Shown here: piece after piece, positions 32,673 to 40,285 of the stretch | Layout: the number at the start of each line of letters is the position of its first letter | Position numbering within the stretch: the stretch's first letter is position 1 | Assembly (NCBI RefSeq): GCF_023656415.1 | Contig: NZ_JAMOIL010000034.1 | Span: 1-44,487 of the forward strand | Direction: 5' to 3' | Origin: Nocardioides bruguierae | GTDB taxonomy: Bacteria > Actinomycetota > Actinomycetes > Propionibacteriales > Nocardioidaceae | Length of the DNA: 44,487 bases | The notes under the pieces: generated by a model | Told to the model about the DNA's origin: nothing | Databases searched by the model: none | The model's input: only the letters and a program-made list of their open reading frames with translations | Program-made: the position numbers and the translations under genes

Positions 32673-34127
32673 ATGACCCGCCGCCCGCGCCTGCGTGCGT
32701 TGCTCGCCGCCGTCCCCCTCCTGCTCGTGCTGCCGCTGGCCGGCCCCCTGCCCGCGACGGCCGCGCCCGCCGCCGTCCGCACCGGGTCGACCGTCGCCAC
32801 CACCGGCACCCTGGCCTCCGCGGACGACACCGCCGCCCGCGAGGGCGAGCCGGGGGTCGTGACGCCCCGCAACCTCACCGGGCTGGCCTTCGACCAGTGC
32901 CACACGCCCGACCAGAAGACGATGAACACCTGGTGGCGCACCTCGCCCTACCAGGCCGTGGGGGTCTACGCCTCGGGCAAGTCGCGCGCGTGCCGCGACC
33001 AGCCGAACCTCACCGCCGAGTGGGTCGCCAAGCAGGCGTCGACCGGGTGGCGCATCCTGCCGATCACCCTCGGCCCGCAGGCCTCCTGCAACCCCCGCTT
33101 CCCGCGGTACCGGAACGACGAGACCGTCAACCCCCGGCCCGGGAGGAACGGCCGGTACGACCTCGCCTACGAGCAGGGCGTGAAGTCGGCCTCCGGCGCC
33201 GTCAACAAGGCCGCCGACCTGGGCATCGCCGCCGGCTCGACCCTCTGGTACGACATGGAGGGCTTCGACCTCGGCAACAAGAACTGCCGCGAGTCGGCGC
33301 TGTCGTTCCTCGACGGCTGGACCGACCGCATCCACACCCTCGGCTACGTCTCGGGCGTGTACTCCAGCGCCGGGTCCGGCATCAAGGCGCTCGACGGGGC
33401 CCGGCAGAACCGCCCCCACCGCTTCTCGATGCCCGACCGCGTCTGGATCGCCGACTGGGACGGCCAGCAGAACCTCACCTCGACCTCGCTCAGCAACACC
33501 GGCTGGACCGAGGGCGACCGGATGAAGCAGTACCGCGGCGGCCACGACGAGACGTGGGGCGGGGTCACCATCAACATCGACTCCAGCTACCTCGACCTCG
33601 GCAAGGGCACCCGGGCACCGGACGAGGCCGAGGTCTGCAACGGCACGCAGATCTCCTACCGCGACTACATGAACCTCGCCCCCACGCGCACCGCCTCCGA
33701 CGGCAGCACGGTCGTCGCCGACGAGGGCAGGACGGCGGCGCTGCAGTGCGTCCTGCGGCTCGACGGCTTCGCCGGTGGCCGCACCGACGGCGAGTACGAC
33801 GCCGAGCTGGTCTCCGTCGTCCGCTCCTGGCAGCGCCACCACGGCTTCGACGAGTCCCGCACGTGGTCGCGGGAGAACTGGGTGGCGGCGCTGTCGGAGT
33901 ACGCCCGCGGCACCCGGCTGAAGTTCGGCGACGGCAGCAACCAGGTGCGCTACCTCCAGCGCACCCTCAACGCGGTCGCCGCGAAGATCCGGACCCCCGT
34001 CAACGGGCTCTACCTGGCCGCGACCACCAAGGCCGTCAAGCAGTGGCAGCGACGGGTGGGGCTGGAGGCGACCGGCATCATCACCGGCCCGCAGTGGCGC
34101 CTGCTGAAGCAGGGCCAGCGCAGCTGA
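32673..34127 (+). CDS. Secreted DUF1906 glycosidase-like protein with peptidoglycan-binding repeats
   Basis: 484 residues. The signal peptide (1 to about 30) ends in PATAAP. Residues about 68-310 match DUF1906 (Rv2525c-like, TIM-barrel glycosidase-like): LTGLAFDQCHTPD, AVGVYASGKSRAC, LWYDMEGFDL with the acidic pair, GYVSGVYSSAGSGI and WIADWDG. Two peptidoglycan-binding-type helical units follow: QCVLRLDGFAGG with VRSWQRHHGF, and VRYLQRTLNAV with KQWQRRVGLEATG. A cell-wall-acting role is likely, but enzyme activity is not proven for the family. The ATG has GGAG seven bases upstream. A TATCGT -10 at 32610-32615 is plausible. Converges on the DUF3817 gene with a 9-bp gap. Confidence 0.87.
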   Translation: MTRRPRLRALLAAVPLLLVLPLAGPLPATAAPAAVRTGSTVATTGTLASADDTAAREGEPGVVTPRNLTGLAFDQCHTPDQKTMNTWWRTSPYQAVGVYASGKSRACRDQPNLTAEWVAKQASTGWRILPITLGPQASCNPRFPRYRNDETVNPRPGRNGRYDLAYEQGVKSASGAVNKAADLGIAAGSTLWYDMEGFDLGNKNCRESALSFLDGWTDRIHTLGYVSGVYSSAGSGIKALDGARQNRPHRFSMPDRVWIADWDGQQNLTSTSLSNTGWTEGDRMKQYRGGHDETWGGVTINIDSSYLDLGKGTRAPDEAEVCNGTQISYRDYMNLAPTRTASDGSTVVADEGRTAALQCVLRLDGFAGGRTDGEYDAELVSVVRSWQRHHGFDESRTWSRENWVAALSEYARGTRLKFGDGSNQVRYLQRTLNAVAAKIRTPVNGLYLAATTKAVKQWQRRVGLEATGIITGPQWRLLKQGQRS

Positions 34128-34136
34128 GGTCGAGCC

Positions 34137-34586
34137 TCAGGACGCCGGCGGGCCCACCAGCAGCGCGAGGCCGGTGAGCGCGGCGACGGCCACGACCCCG
34201 GCGGCCAGGCCGCGCAGGGGCTCGCGCAGCAGCCACGCCACGGGCTTCTCCAGGACGCCGGCGGGCTGCTCGGCCCGCAGGCGCCAGGTGGTGCCCAGGC
34301 CGCCGCGACGCTCGACCACCTGGTCGAAGACGACGGTCACGAACGGCGGGACGGCGGAGGCCAGGCCGAGCACGGCGCGGCCGAGGCTCCAGCGCTGGTC
34401 GACGGCCACCACGACGGTGGTCACGCAGTAGGCGACGAACACGATCCCGTGCAGCATCCCGAAGACGCGCACGCCGAGGTCGGTCGTCTCGGTGCCGTAC
34501 TTGAGCACCATGCCGAGGATCAGCAGGGCCCAGGTCACCGCCTCCGCGATCGCGACCTTGCGGAACAGACCCAGGGGGGAGCGCAT
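34137..34586 (-). CDS. DUF3817 integral membrane protein
   Basis: 149 residues with about four hydrophobic segments. The N-terminus FRKVAIAEAVTWALLILGM, followed by KYG and GMLHGIVFVAYC, is the recognisable DUF3817 pattern of actinobacterial inner-membrane proteins of unknown function. The C-terminal half holds RRGGLGTTWRLRAEQPAG and another membrane helix. The ATG at 34586 is chosen because CACCCT lies exactly six bases upstream and the hydrophobic part begins soon after. Confidence 0.85.
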   Translation of the reverse strand: MRSPLGLFRKVAIAEAVTWALLILGMVLKYGTETTDLGVRVFGMLHGIVFVAYCVTTVVVAVDQRWSLGRAVLGLASAVPPFVTVVFDQVVERRGGLGTTWRLRAEQPAGVLEKPVAWLLREPLRGLAAGVVAVAALTGLALLVGPPAS

Positions 34587-34638
34587 GGGTCCAGGGTGCC
34601 TGAGCGGCCCAAGAGGGTGAGCATCGGCGGCACTCTCG

Positions 34639-34772
34639 ATGGGTGGTGGCTCAGCAACCTGTCTGCTCAGCCGGTTCGGTTGCCGACGCACCGCTCGTGC
34701 TCCGGAACGCCGACCGGCGGTGAGCCTGCAACCCTTCCCGCACGGGGTTCGGTTGGTGGCTCACCGCCGGTC
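34639..34772. repeat. Palindrome with adjacent degenerate half-sites, purQ 3' flank
   Basis: The intact element has 15-bp perfect outer arms GACCGGCGGTGAGCC (34712-34726) and complement (34758-34772), with further imperfect pairing inward (CAACC and GGTTG). Degenerate pieces of the same vocabulary (GGTGGCTCAG, GGTTCGGTTG) lie at 34643-34683, suggesting a decayed second copy. It ends 23 bp from the purQ stop. Confidence 0.75.
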
Positions 34773-34795
34773 GGGCGGAGTCGATCAGAGGGGCC

Positions 34796-35467
34796 TCAGA
34801 CCGAGGCGGCCTGCTCCAGGAACGAGGTGAAGAAGCCGAGCCCGTCGGTGCCGGAGCCGGTGAGCTCCTCGACCGCGTGCTCGGGGTGCGGCATCAGCCC
34901 CACGACGTTGCCGCGCTCGTTGGTCACGCCGGCGATGTCGCGCATCGAGCCGTTCGGGTTCACGTCGAGGTAGCGGGCGACGACCCGGCCCTCGGCCTCG
35001 AGCATGTCGAGCGTGGCCTCGTCGGCGACGAAGCCGCCCTCCCCGTTCTTCAGGGCGATGGTGATCTCGGCACCGTGGCTGTAGGCGCTGGTCCACGGGG
35101 TCGAGGCGTTCTCGATCCGCAGGCGCTGGTCGCGGCAGACGAACTTCATGTGGTCGTTGCGGATCAGCGCGCCCGGCAGCAGGTGCGACTCGCACAGGAT
35201 CTGGAAGCCGTTGCAGATGCCGAGCACCGGCAGACCACCGTTGGCGGCCGCGACGACCTCGGTCATCACCGGCGCGAAGCGGGAGATGGCGCCGCAGCGC
35301 AGGTAGTCGCCGTAGGAGAACCCGCCGGGCAGGACGACGGCGTCGACGCCCTTGAGGTCGTGGTCGCCGTGCCACAGGGAGACGGCCTCGTGGCCGCCGA
35401 TGCGGATCGCCCGGGCGGCGTCGACGTCGTCGAGCGTCCCGGGGAAGGTGACGACCCCGACCTTCAC
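34796..35467 (-). CDS. purQ: FGAM synthase glutaminase subunit
   Basis: 223 residues. Class I glutamine amidotransferase supplying ammonia to PurL. The nucleophile is Cys85 in GICNGFQIL. The catalytic His/Glu pair is in LMPHPEHAVEE. The start VKVGVVTFPGTLDD and PGGFSYGDYLRCG are diagnostic of PurQ. The GTG at 35467 overlaps the purS stop codon by four bases in a GTGA arrangement, so translational coupling with purS is expected. Confidence 0.97.
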   Translation of the reverse strand: MKVGVVTFPGTLDDVDAARAIRIGGHEAVSLWHGDHDLKGVDAVVLPGGFSYGDYLRCGAISRFAPVMTEVVAAANGGLPVLGICNGFQILCESHLLPGALIRNDHMKFVCRDQRLRIENASTPWTSAYSHGAEITIALKNGEGGFVADEATLDMLEAEGRVVARYLDVNPNGSMRDIAGVTNERGNVVGLMPHPEHAVEELTGSGTDGLGFFTSFLEQAASV

Positions 35468-35736
35468 GCGTTCGCTCCGGCCACGATCTCCGAGGTGGTC
35501 TCCACGCGCACGGTGAAGTTCTCGATCACCGGGTTGGAGAGCAGCGTCTCGGCCATCTTCGCGACCTGGGCGAGCACCTCGTCGGTGACCTCCTCGACGG
35601 TCAGCTCGAAGCGCTTGCCCTGGCGGACGTCGCTCACGCCGGCGAAGCCGAGGCGGGGCAGAGCGCCCTGCACGGCCTTGCCCTGCGGGTCGAGGATCTC
35701 GGGCTTGGGCATCACGTCGACGACGACGACGGGCAC
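35464..35736 (-). CDS. purS: FGAM synthase small subunit
   Basis: 90 residues. The structural subunit bridging PurL and PurQ in the three-part FGAM synthase. VVVDVMPKPEILDPQGKAVQ, LGFAGVSDVRQGKRFEL and the closing LLSNPVIENFTV are typical. The GTG at 35736 has AGGAG five bases upstream. The TGA stop overlaps the purQ GTG. The nearest minus-strand gene upstream is the 64-residue protein at 37.4 kb (purC lies at 40.3-41.2 kb), so purSQ is probably its own transcript. Confidence 0.95.
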   Translation of the reverse strand: MPVVVVDVMPKPEILDPQGKAVQGALPRLGFAGVSDVRQGKRFELTVEEVTDEVLAQVAKMAETLLSNPVIENFTVRVETTSEIVAGANA

Positions 35737-35872
35737 GGTGACTCCTGCGGGTCTCACGTATCAGGGACGTCGGCAGCGCCGACGCGTCCCATCCTAAGCC
35801 GCGTCGACCGATGCTCCGAGCCGGCCGCGTGCGGCGGACGCGACGCCCGGGACAACGCCCCGGAACCCGGCC

Positions 35873-35878
35873 TACCCT
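35873..35878 (+). promoter_or_regulatory. -10 element TACCCT of the amidase gene, leaderless
   Basis: TACCCT is followed by six bases and the ATG at 35885. Confidence 0.55.
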
Positions 35879-35884
35879 GCTGGC

Positions 35885-36739
35885 ATGCCTCGGCTCCCCC
35901 ACCGACCGGCCCACCGGCCTTCCCCGCGCACGCTCGGGAGGGCTGTGGCGGCGCCCGCCCTCGCCGGCGCGCTCGTGCTCGGCCTCGCGCCGGCCGCACC
36001 GGCGCTGCCGTCGTCCGAGCTGGCCACGTCGGGGCTGGCCACGGCCGTGAGCGCAGCGCAGGAGCGCAAGCCGCTGGCCGGCGTGACCGTCGTGCTCGAC
36101 CCCGGCCACCAGCTGGGCAACAAGAACTTCCCGGAGGAGATCAACCGGCTCGTGCAGGCCGGCGGGTTCAAGAAGGCGTGCAACACCACCGGCACGGCGA
36201 CGAACAAGGGCTGGCCCGAGGCGACCTTCGTGTGGCAGCTGGCCGTGCGCACCCGCAGGAAGCTGCGCCGGCTCGGCGCGACCGTGCGGCTGACCCGGCA
36301 CAGCAACCGGGAGGACCGGTGGGGTCCGTGCATCAACACCCGCGGCAAGGCGGGGGCGCGGTACGACGCCGACGTCCTGCTCTCGCTCCACGGCGACGGC
36401 AGCACCACGAGCGGGGCCCGCGGGTTCCACGTCATCCGGCCGACGAAGCGGAAGGGCTGGACCGGCGACATCTGGAAGCCGTCGCGTCGCCTCGCCCGCA
36501 CGCTGAAGCGGGCGATGAAGCGGCAGGGGTTCCCGGTCGCGAACTACGTCGCCGGCGGCACCGGCATCGACGCCCGGGGCGACCTCGGCACCCTCAACCT
36601 CTCCGACGTGCCGGCGGTGCTGCTGGAGGCGGGCAACATGCGCAACCGGCGGGACGCGCGCGCGATGCGGCGCACCGCGGGGCAGAGGCGGTACGCAGCC
36701 GCCCTGGTGGCGACCGTCAGGCGGTTCACAGGCAACTGA
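35885..36739 (+). CDS. Secreted N-acetylmuramoyl-L-alanine amidase (Amidase_3)
   Basis: A 284-residue zinc amidase cutting the glycan-peptide bond of peptidoglycan. The signal peptide covers roughly residues 1-42 (Arg/Pro/His-rich head, then ALAGALVLGLAP). Zinc ligands are His75 in VLDPGHQLGNK, Glu112 in WPEATFVWQL and His169 in LLSLHGDG. The catalytic glutamate is Glu248 in VLLEAGNMRN. It is very rich in Arg and Lys, consistent with binding the anionic wall. No separate wall-binding domain is present. It starts six bases from a -10 hexamer, so probably leaderless. Confidence 0.94.
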   Translation: MPRLPHRPAHRPSPRTLGRAVAAPALAGALVLGLAPAAPALPSSELATSGLATAVSAAQERKPLAGVTVVLDPGHQLGNKNFPEEINRLVQAGGFKKACNTTGTATNKGWPEATFVWQLAVRTRRKLRRLGATVRLTRHSNREDRWGPCINTRGKAGARYDADVLLSLHGDGSTTSGARGFHVIRPTKRKGWTGDIWKPSRRLARTLKRAMKRQGFPVANYVAGGTGIDARGDLGTLNLSDVPAVLLEAGNMRNRRDARAMRRTAGQRRYAAALVATVRRFTGN

Positions 36740-36788
36740 GGGCCGAGGACACCCCCGCGGGCACCCACGGCGGGGGCAGACTGGGGCC

Positions 36789-37301
36789 ATGAGCAGCCCC
36801 GGAACCCCCCGCCGCCTCAGCGCCGACGCGTTCGCGCTGGAGTTCCCGCAGTCCCTGGCGACCTACGACGACTACGCGCACGCCCAGAAGACGGTCGACT
36901 ACCTCTCCGACCACAAGTTCCCGGTCGAGCAGTGCATGATCGTCGGGACGGACCTCAAGCGAGTCGAGCGGATCACCGGTCGGCTCACCACCGGCCGGGT
37001 CGCGGTCGGCGGTGCCGCCTCGGGCGCCTGGTTCGGCCTCTTCGTCGGCCTGGTGCTGAGCCTGTTCTCCTCCGACCAGGGGCTGCTGGCGCTGCTCGCC
37101 TCCACCGCCGTCATCGGCGCGCTGTTCGGCCTCATCTTCACGCTGATCAGCTACGCCCTGACCCGTGGCCAGCGGGACTTCTCCTCCGTCACCCAGGTCG
37201 TCGCGACCCGGTACGAGGTGCTCGTCGAGCACAAGGTCGCCGCCCAGGCCCGCGAGATGCTGGCCGGGCTGCCCGGCGCGCTGCCGAACCCGTTCGAGTG
37301 A
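36789..37301 (+). CDS. General stress protein-like (YflT/17M-type) membrane protein
   Basis: 170 residues. The N-terminal region ATYDDYAHAQKTVDYLSD and FPVEQCMIVGTDLKRVE matches the YflT/general stress protein 17M-like domain. A glycine-rich pair of membrane segments follows (VGGAASGAWFGLFVGLVLSL and an ALLASTAVIGALFGLIF segment), and the C-terminus returns to a ferredoxin-like strand, ATRYEVLVEHKVAAQARE. The function is unknown; related proteins are stress-induced in Bacillus. The ATG lies six bases after CAGACT, part of a 14-mer shared with another promoter of this window. Confidence 0.8.
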   Translation: MSSPGTPRRLSADAFALEFPQSLATYDDYAHAQKTVDYLSDHKFPVEQCMIVGTDLKRVERITGRLTTGRVAVGGAASGAWFGLFVGLVLSLFSSDQGLLALLASTAVIGALFGLIFTLISYALTRGQRDFSSVTQVVATRYEVLVEHKVAAQAREMLAGLPGALPNPFE

Positions 37302-37321
37302 CGTCTCACGTCTGGTGCGGC

Positions 37322-37366
37322 GGTCTCGAGGCTCGTCGCTGGCGCTCCTCGCACCTCGACCACCGG
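37322..37366. repeat. REP-like repeat unit A
   Basis: Begins GGTCTCGAGGCTCGTCGC and ends CTCGACCACCGG, with a GCTCGTCGCTGGCGCTCCTC centre. It lies between a + gene and the convergent 64-residue gene. Confidence 0.75.
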
Positions 37367-37372
37367 CTGTGC

Positions 37373-37567
37373 TCAGTCGCGCTTGACCGCCTGCTGCACG
37401 ACGACGATCGCCATCGCGACGCCGAGGCCGGCGATCGGCGGGCCGAGCACGGCGGTGCCGCTGCCGGACGTGGGCTCCTCGCCCCACCAGCCGAAGGACT
37501 CACCGGTCCACAGGATGCCGACGGCCAGCATCAGGAACGACAGGAAGCCGAAGACCAGGAACTTCAC
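37373..37567 (-). CDS. Small two-helix membrane protein
   Basis: 64 residues. Two hydrophobic segments (FLVFGFLSFLMLAVGIL and PIAGLGVAMAIVVVQQ) flank a short loop, GESFGWWGEEPTSGSG, with a basic C-terminus. No family recognised. The GTG start at 37567 is supported by TACGGT at 37574-37579, six bases upstream. Both flanks carry REP-like repeats. Confidence 0.7.
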   Translation of the reverse strand: MKFLVFGFLSFLMLAVGILWTGESFGWWGEEPTSGSGTAVLGPPIAGLGVAMAIVVVQQAVKRD

Positions 37568-37595
37568 GTCCTCACCGTAGCGAGTCGCGTGCAGC

Positions 37596-37640
37596 GGTCC
37601 CGAGGCTCGGCCGTGGCCGGCCTCGCACCTCGACCACCGG
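37596..37640. repeat. REP-like repeat unit B
   Basis: Begins GGTCCCGAGGCTCGG and ends CTCGACCACCGG, same orientation as unit A. It lies seven bases from the stop of the acyl-CoA ligase gene. Confidence 0.75.
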
Positions 37641-37646
37641 ATCGCG

Positions 37647-39233
37647 TCAGCTGAGCTCGCGCTTGAGGATCTTGCCGGTGGCGGTCATGGGCAGGCTGGG
37701 CACGAACTCGATGATGCGCGGGTACTTGTACGCCGCCATCTGCTCCTTGCCCCACGCCAGGACCTCGTCCTCGGACACGCTCGCGCCCTCGTCAAGGATC
37801 AGCACCGCCTTGATCTCCTCGCCGTGCTCCTCGTGCGGCACGCCGATGACGGCGGCCAGCGAGACGGCGGGGTGGGTCAGCAGGACCTCCTCGATCTCGC
37901 GCGGGTACACGTTGAAGCCGTTGCGGATGATCATGTCCTTGGAGCGGTCGACGATGTAGTAGTACCCGTCGGCGTCCTGCCGACCGAGGTCGCCGGAGCG
38001 GAACCAGCCGTCGGCGTCGAGCACCGCGTCGGTGGCGTCCGGGCGCTGGTAGTAGCCCTTCATCACGCAGTGGCCCTTGATGGCGATCTCGCCGACCGGG
38101 GTCATGCCGTTCTCGTCGCGCTCGTCGGGGATCGAGCCCCACTCGCCCGGGGTCGGGTCGATCAGCTTCATCTCCACGCCGGGGATCGGCAGGCCGATCG
38201 AGCCCACGCGCACGGGCTTGCCGAACGGCGAGAACGACGCGACGGGGGACGTCTCGGACAGGCCGTAGCCCTCGAGGATCGTCACCCCGAACTGCTGCTC
38301 GAACTTGCGGTGCACCTCCACCGGCAGCGCCGAGCCGCCGGCGGCGGCGACGCGGAGGTTCTTGGCCAGGGTGTCGACGTCCACCTCGGGGGTCAGCGCC
38401 CCCAGCAGGCCCCAGTACATCGTCGGGACGCCGGCGAAGAACGTCACCTGCTCCTTGAGCATCAGCCCCAGGGCGGGCGCCGCCTCGAAGCGCGGCAGCA
38501 TCACGACGGTGCCGCCGAACGCGAAGCCGCCGTTCTGGATGACGCTCTGCCCGAAGGAGTGGAACAGCGGCAGCACGCACAGGTAGGTGTCGGGGTTCTC
38601 GGCGTCCGCGCCGAAGAGCTCCGTGCCGGCCAGGGCGTTGTCGCGCATGTTGCGGTGCCGCAGCTCCGCGCCCTTGGGCTGACCCGTCGTGCCGGAGGTG
38701 TAGAGGATGACGGCGGTGTCGTCCTCGTCGGTGACGACCGTGTCGAACGTGGGCGGCTGCGTGGCCATCGCCTGGCCCATCGTCATGGTGCCCTCGATGG
38801 GGCTGGGGGCGGCCGGGTCCGCAGTGATCATGAAGAAGTGCTCGCAGCCCTCGGCCTGCTCGAAGCCGGCGAAGCCCTCGGCGCCGATGGGCAGCTCGGG
38901 GGTGCCCTGGAAGCAGAAGTAGGCCTTCGCGTCGGAGTCGGCCAGGTGGTAGGCCACCTCGCGCCCCTTGAGCAGCACGTTGAGGGGGACGACGGTCGCG
39001 CCGGCCTTGAGGATGCCGAAGTAGACGATCGAGAAGTACGGCAGGTTCGGGCAGCTCAGCGCCACCTTGTCGCCGTGCCCGACGCCGCGCTCCTTCAGCG
39101 CGTTCGCGACCTGGTTCGCCGCGCCGTTGACCTGCGCGTACGTGAGCCGGGTGTCGCCGAGGACCACCGCGTCGCGACCGGCGTAGGCCGCCGCGCTGTT
39201 CTCGAGCAGGCTGGCGAGGTTGTAGTCGGTCAC
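37647..39233 (-). CDS. Long-chain fatty-acid-CoA ligase (AMP-forming)
   Basis: 528 residues. Activates a carboxylic acid to its CoA thioester through an acyl-adenylate. Signature motifs: VILYTSGTTGQPKGAE (P-loop-like), ILEGYGLSETSPV (A5), WFRSGDLGRQDADGYY (A7), DRSKDMIIRNGFNVYPREIE (A8) and GKILKR with the C-terminal catalytic lysine. The GTG at 39233 has GGAGG six bases upstream. It looks like a FadD-type enzyme, but chain-length preference cannot be read. Transcribed away from the next gene. Confidence 0.95.
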   Translation of the reverse strand: MTDYNLASLLENSAAAYAGRDAVVLGDTRLTYAQVNGAANQVANALKERGVGHGDKVALSCPNLPYFSIVYFGILKAGATVVPLNVLLKGREVAYHLADSDAKAYFCFQGTPELPIGAEGFAGFEQAEGCEHFFMITADPAAPSPIEGTMTMGQAMATQPPTFDTVVTDEDDTAVILYTSGTTGQPKGAELRHRNMRDNALAGTELFGADAENPDTYLCVLPLFHSFGQSVIQNGGFAFGGTVVMLPRFEAAPALGLMLKEQVTFFAGVPTMYWGLLGALTPEVDVDTLAKNLRVAAAGGSALPVEVHRKFEQQFGVTILEGYGLSETSPVASFSPFGKPVRVGSIGLPIPGVEMKLIDPTPGEWGSIPDERDENGMTPVGEIAIKGHCVMKGYYQRPDATDAVLDADGWFRSGDLGRQDADGYYYIVDRSKDMIIRNGFNVYPREIEEVLLTHPAVSLAAVIGVPHEEHGEEIKAVLILDEGASVSEDEVLAWGKEQMAAYKYPRIIEFVPSLPMTATGKILKRELS

Positions 39234-39407
39234 GAGTGGCCTCCGTCACGTCGGGGTGTGATGGGAGCAACCTACCCACGAGTCACAAGCGGGTACAGGG
39301 GCCGGACGGGCCGCGTGCCCGGTCGCCGGCGACCGACGCCTGTGGGATGCTCGGGATGTCAACGTCGGCCTCACGCCCCCAGTCGGCCGACCGTCTCGGG
39401 AGGATCC

Positions 39408-39776
39408 ATGCCGCACCCGTCCATGCACGACCCCAACGAGCGCAACAAGGCGATCAACGAGATCACCGCGCAGTCCGAGACCGGCGGGCCGGCACCGGAC
39501 GGCATCTCCAGCGCCCGCGCTGCCTGGCAGGCGCAGCCCGTCGGCGACCGCGCCCGCAAGATGACCCGGTGGCTGCTGCTCGGTGGCGCCGCGCTGATCC
39601 TCGTCTCGGCGATCCTGTCGGTGGCGCTGGTCGACGGCCTCTCGCCGCGCGACCTGAGGGACCTCACCACGGTGCTCTTCGTCGTGGCAGCCGTCCGCTA
39701 CGCCGGCCTCGGCTGCGTCGCCGTCGCGGTCGTCTCGTACGGCGTGCGGCTGGGGATCGACTCCGGCAAGGAGTGA
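39408..39776 (+). CDS. Small membrane protein with hydrophilic N-terminus
   Basis: 122 residues. About 50 hydrophilic residues (NERNKAINEITAQSETGG) precede two hydrophobic segments (about 53-72, WLLLGGAALILVSAIL, and about 86-110, LFVVAAVRYAGLGCVAVAV). No family recognised. The ATG at 39408 has GGAGG four bases upstream. Codon use fits the region. Followed by a REP-like repeat and the convergent SRPBCC gene. Confidence 0.65.
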   Translation: MPHPSMHDPNERNKAINEITAQSETGGPAPDGISSARAAWQAQPVGDRARKMTRWLLLGGAALILVSAILSVALVDGLSPRDLRDLTTVLFVVAAVRYAGLGCVAVAVVSYGVRLGIDSGKE

Positions 39777-39807
39777 CCGCACCGCGGTGATCGAGGCGGT
39801 CTCGCCG

Positions 39808-39844
39808 CTGGTCGAGGAGGTTGCGCAGCAAACGTCGCGAGACC
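39808..39844. repeat. REP-like repeat unit C, inverse orientation
   Basis: Starts CTGGTCGAGGAGG and ends CGCGAGACC, the reverse of units A and B. Located 31 bp after one stop codon and 10 bp from the convergent stop. Confidence 0.7.
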
Positions 39845-39854
39845 GAGGCGGCGC

Positions 39855-40283
39855 CTACTGGCGCTCGAGGAGGATCTTCGCGGCGTGCTTGAGGTCCGCA
39901 CGAACGGCCGGGACCGACGCGAACGTGGCCACCAGGCCGAGGACGCCCAGCGCCTCGATGCGGAACCGGAACGACACGTCGCAGGCCAGACCCGCGGCGG
40001 CCGGGGTGAAGGCGAGGTCGAGGTCGGCGCGGACCCCGCGCCAGGTGCCGGACTCGGCCCACACGTGCGGACGCTCCAGCCGGGTCGTGCGCATCGCGGG
40101 CCGCGGACCCGGCACGGTCACGTCGGTCCAGGTCTGGCCGTCGCGCGGCTCGCCGTCGACGTCCGCGACGGAGCGCAGCGAGGACTGCCACGCGGGGCGG
40201 TTCGCCGGGTCGACCAGGTAGTCGAAGGCGACCTCCTGGGGCACGGAGAACCGGACGCGACCCGAGCCGTGGCGCGCGACCAT
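39855..40283 (-). CDS. SRPBCC / polyketide cyclase-like protein
   Basis: 142 residues of the START-like SRPBCC fold. The opening strand GRVRFSVPQEVAFDYLVDPANRPAWQ has the usual Asp-Pro-x-Asn-x-x-x-Trp pattern. DVDGEPRDGQTWTDV and FRFRIEALGVLGLVAT follow, and a long C-terminal helix ends AAKILLERQ. These proteins bind hydrophobic ligands; the ligand is unknown. The ATG lies two bases after the purC stop, so it is almost surely cotranscribed with purC. Confidence 0.85.
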   Translation of the reverse strand: MVARHGSGRVRFSVPQEVAFDYLVDPANRPAWQSSLRSVADVDGEPRDGQTWTDVTVPGPRPAMRTTRLERPHVWAESGTWRGVRADLDLAFTPAAAGLACDVSFRFRIEALGVLGLVATFASVPAVRADLKHAAKILLERQ

Positions 40284-40285
40284 GC

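Noticed and set aside
30615..33842. Minus-strand open frame of over 1,000 codons across the exporter and DUF1906 genes
   Set aside because: Translation is Gly/Ala/Arg/Gln-rich without motifs; the plus-strand genes have clear families. Treated as a shadow. The same reasoning removes the long plus-strand frames over the hydrolase/propeller genes and over purL.
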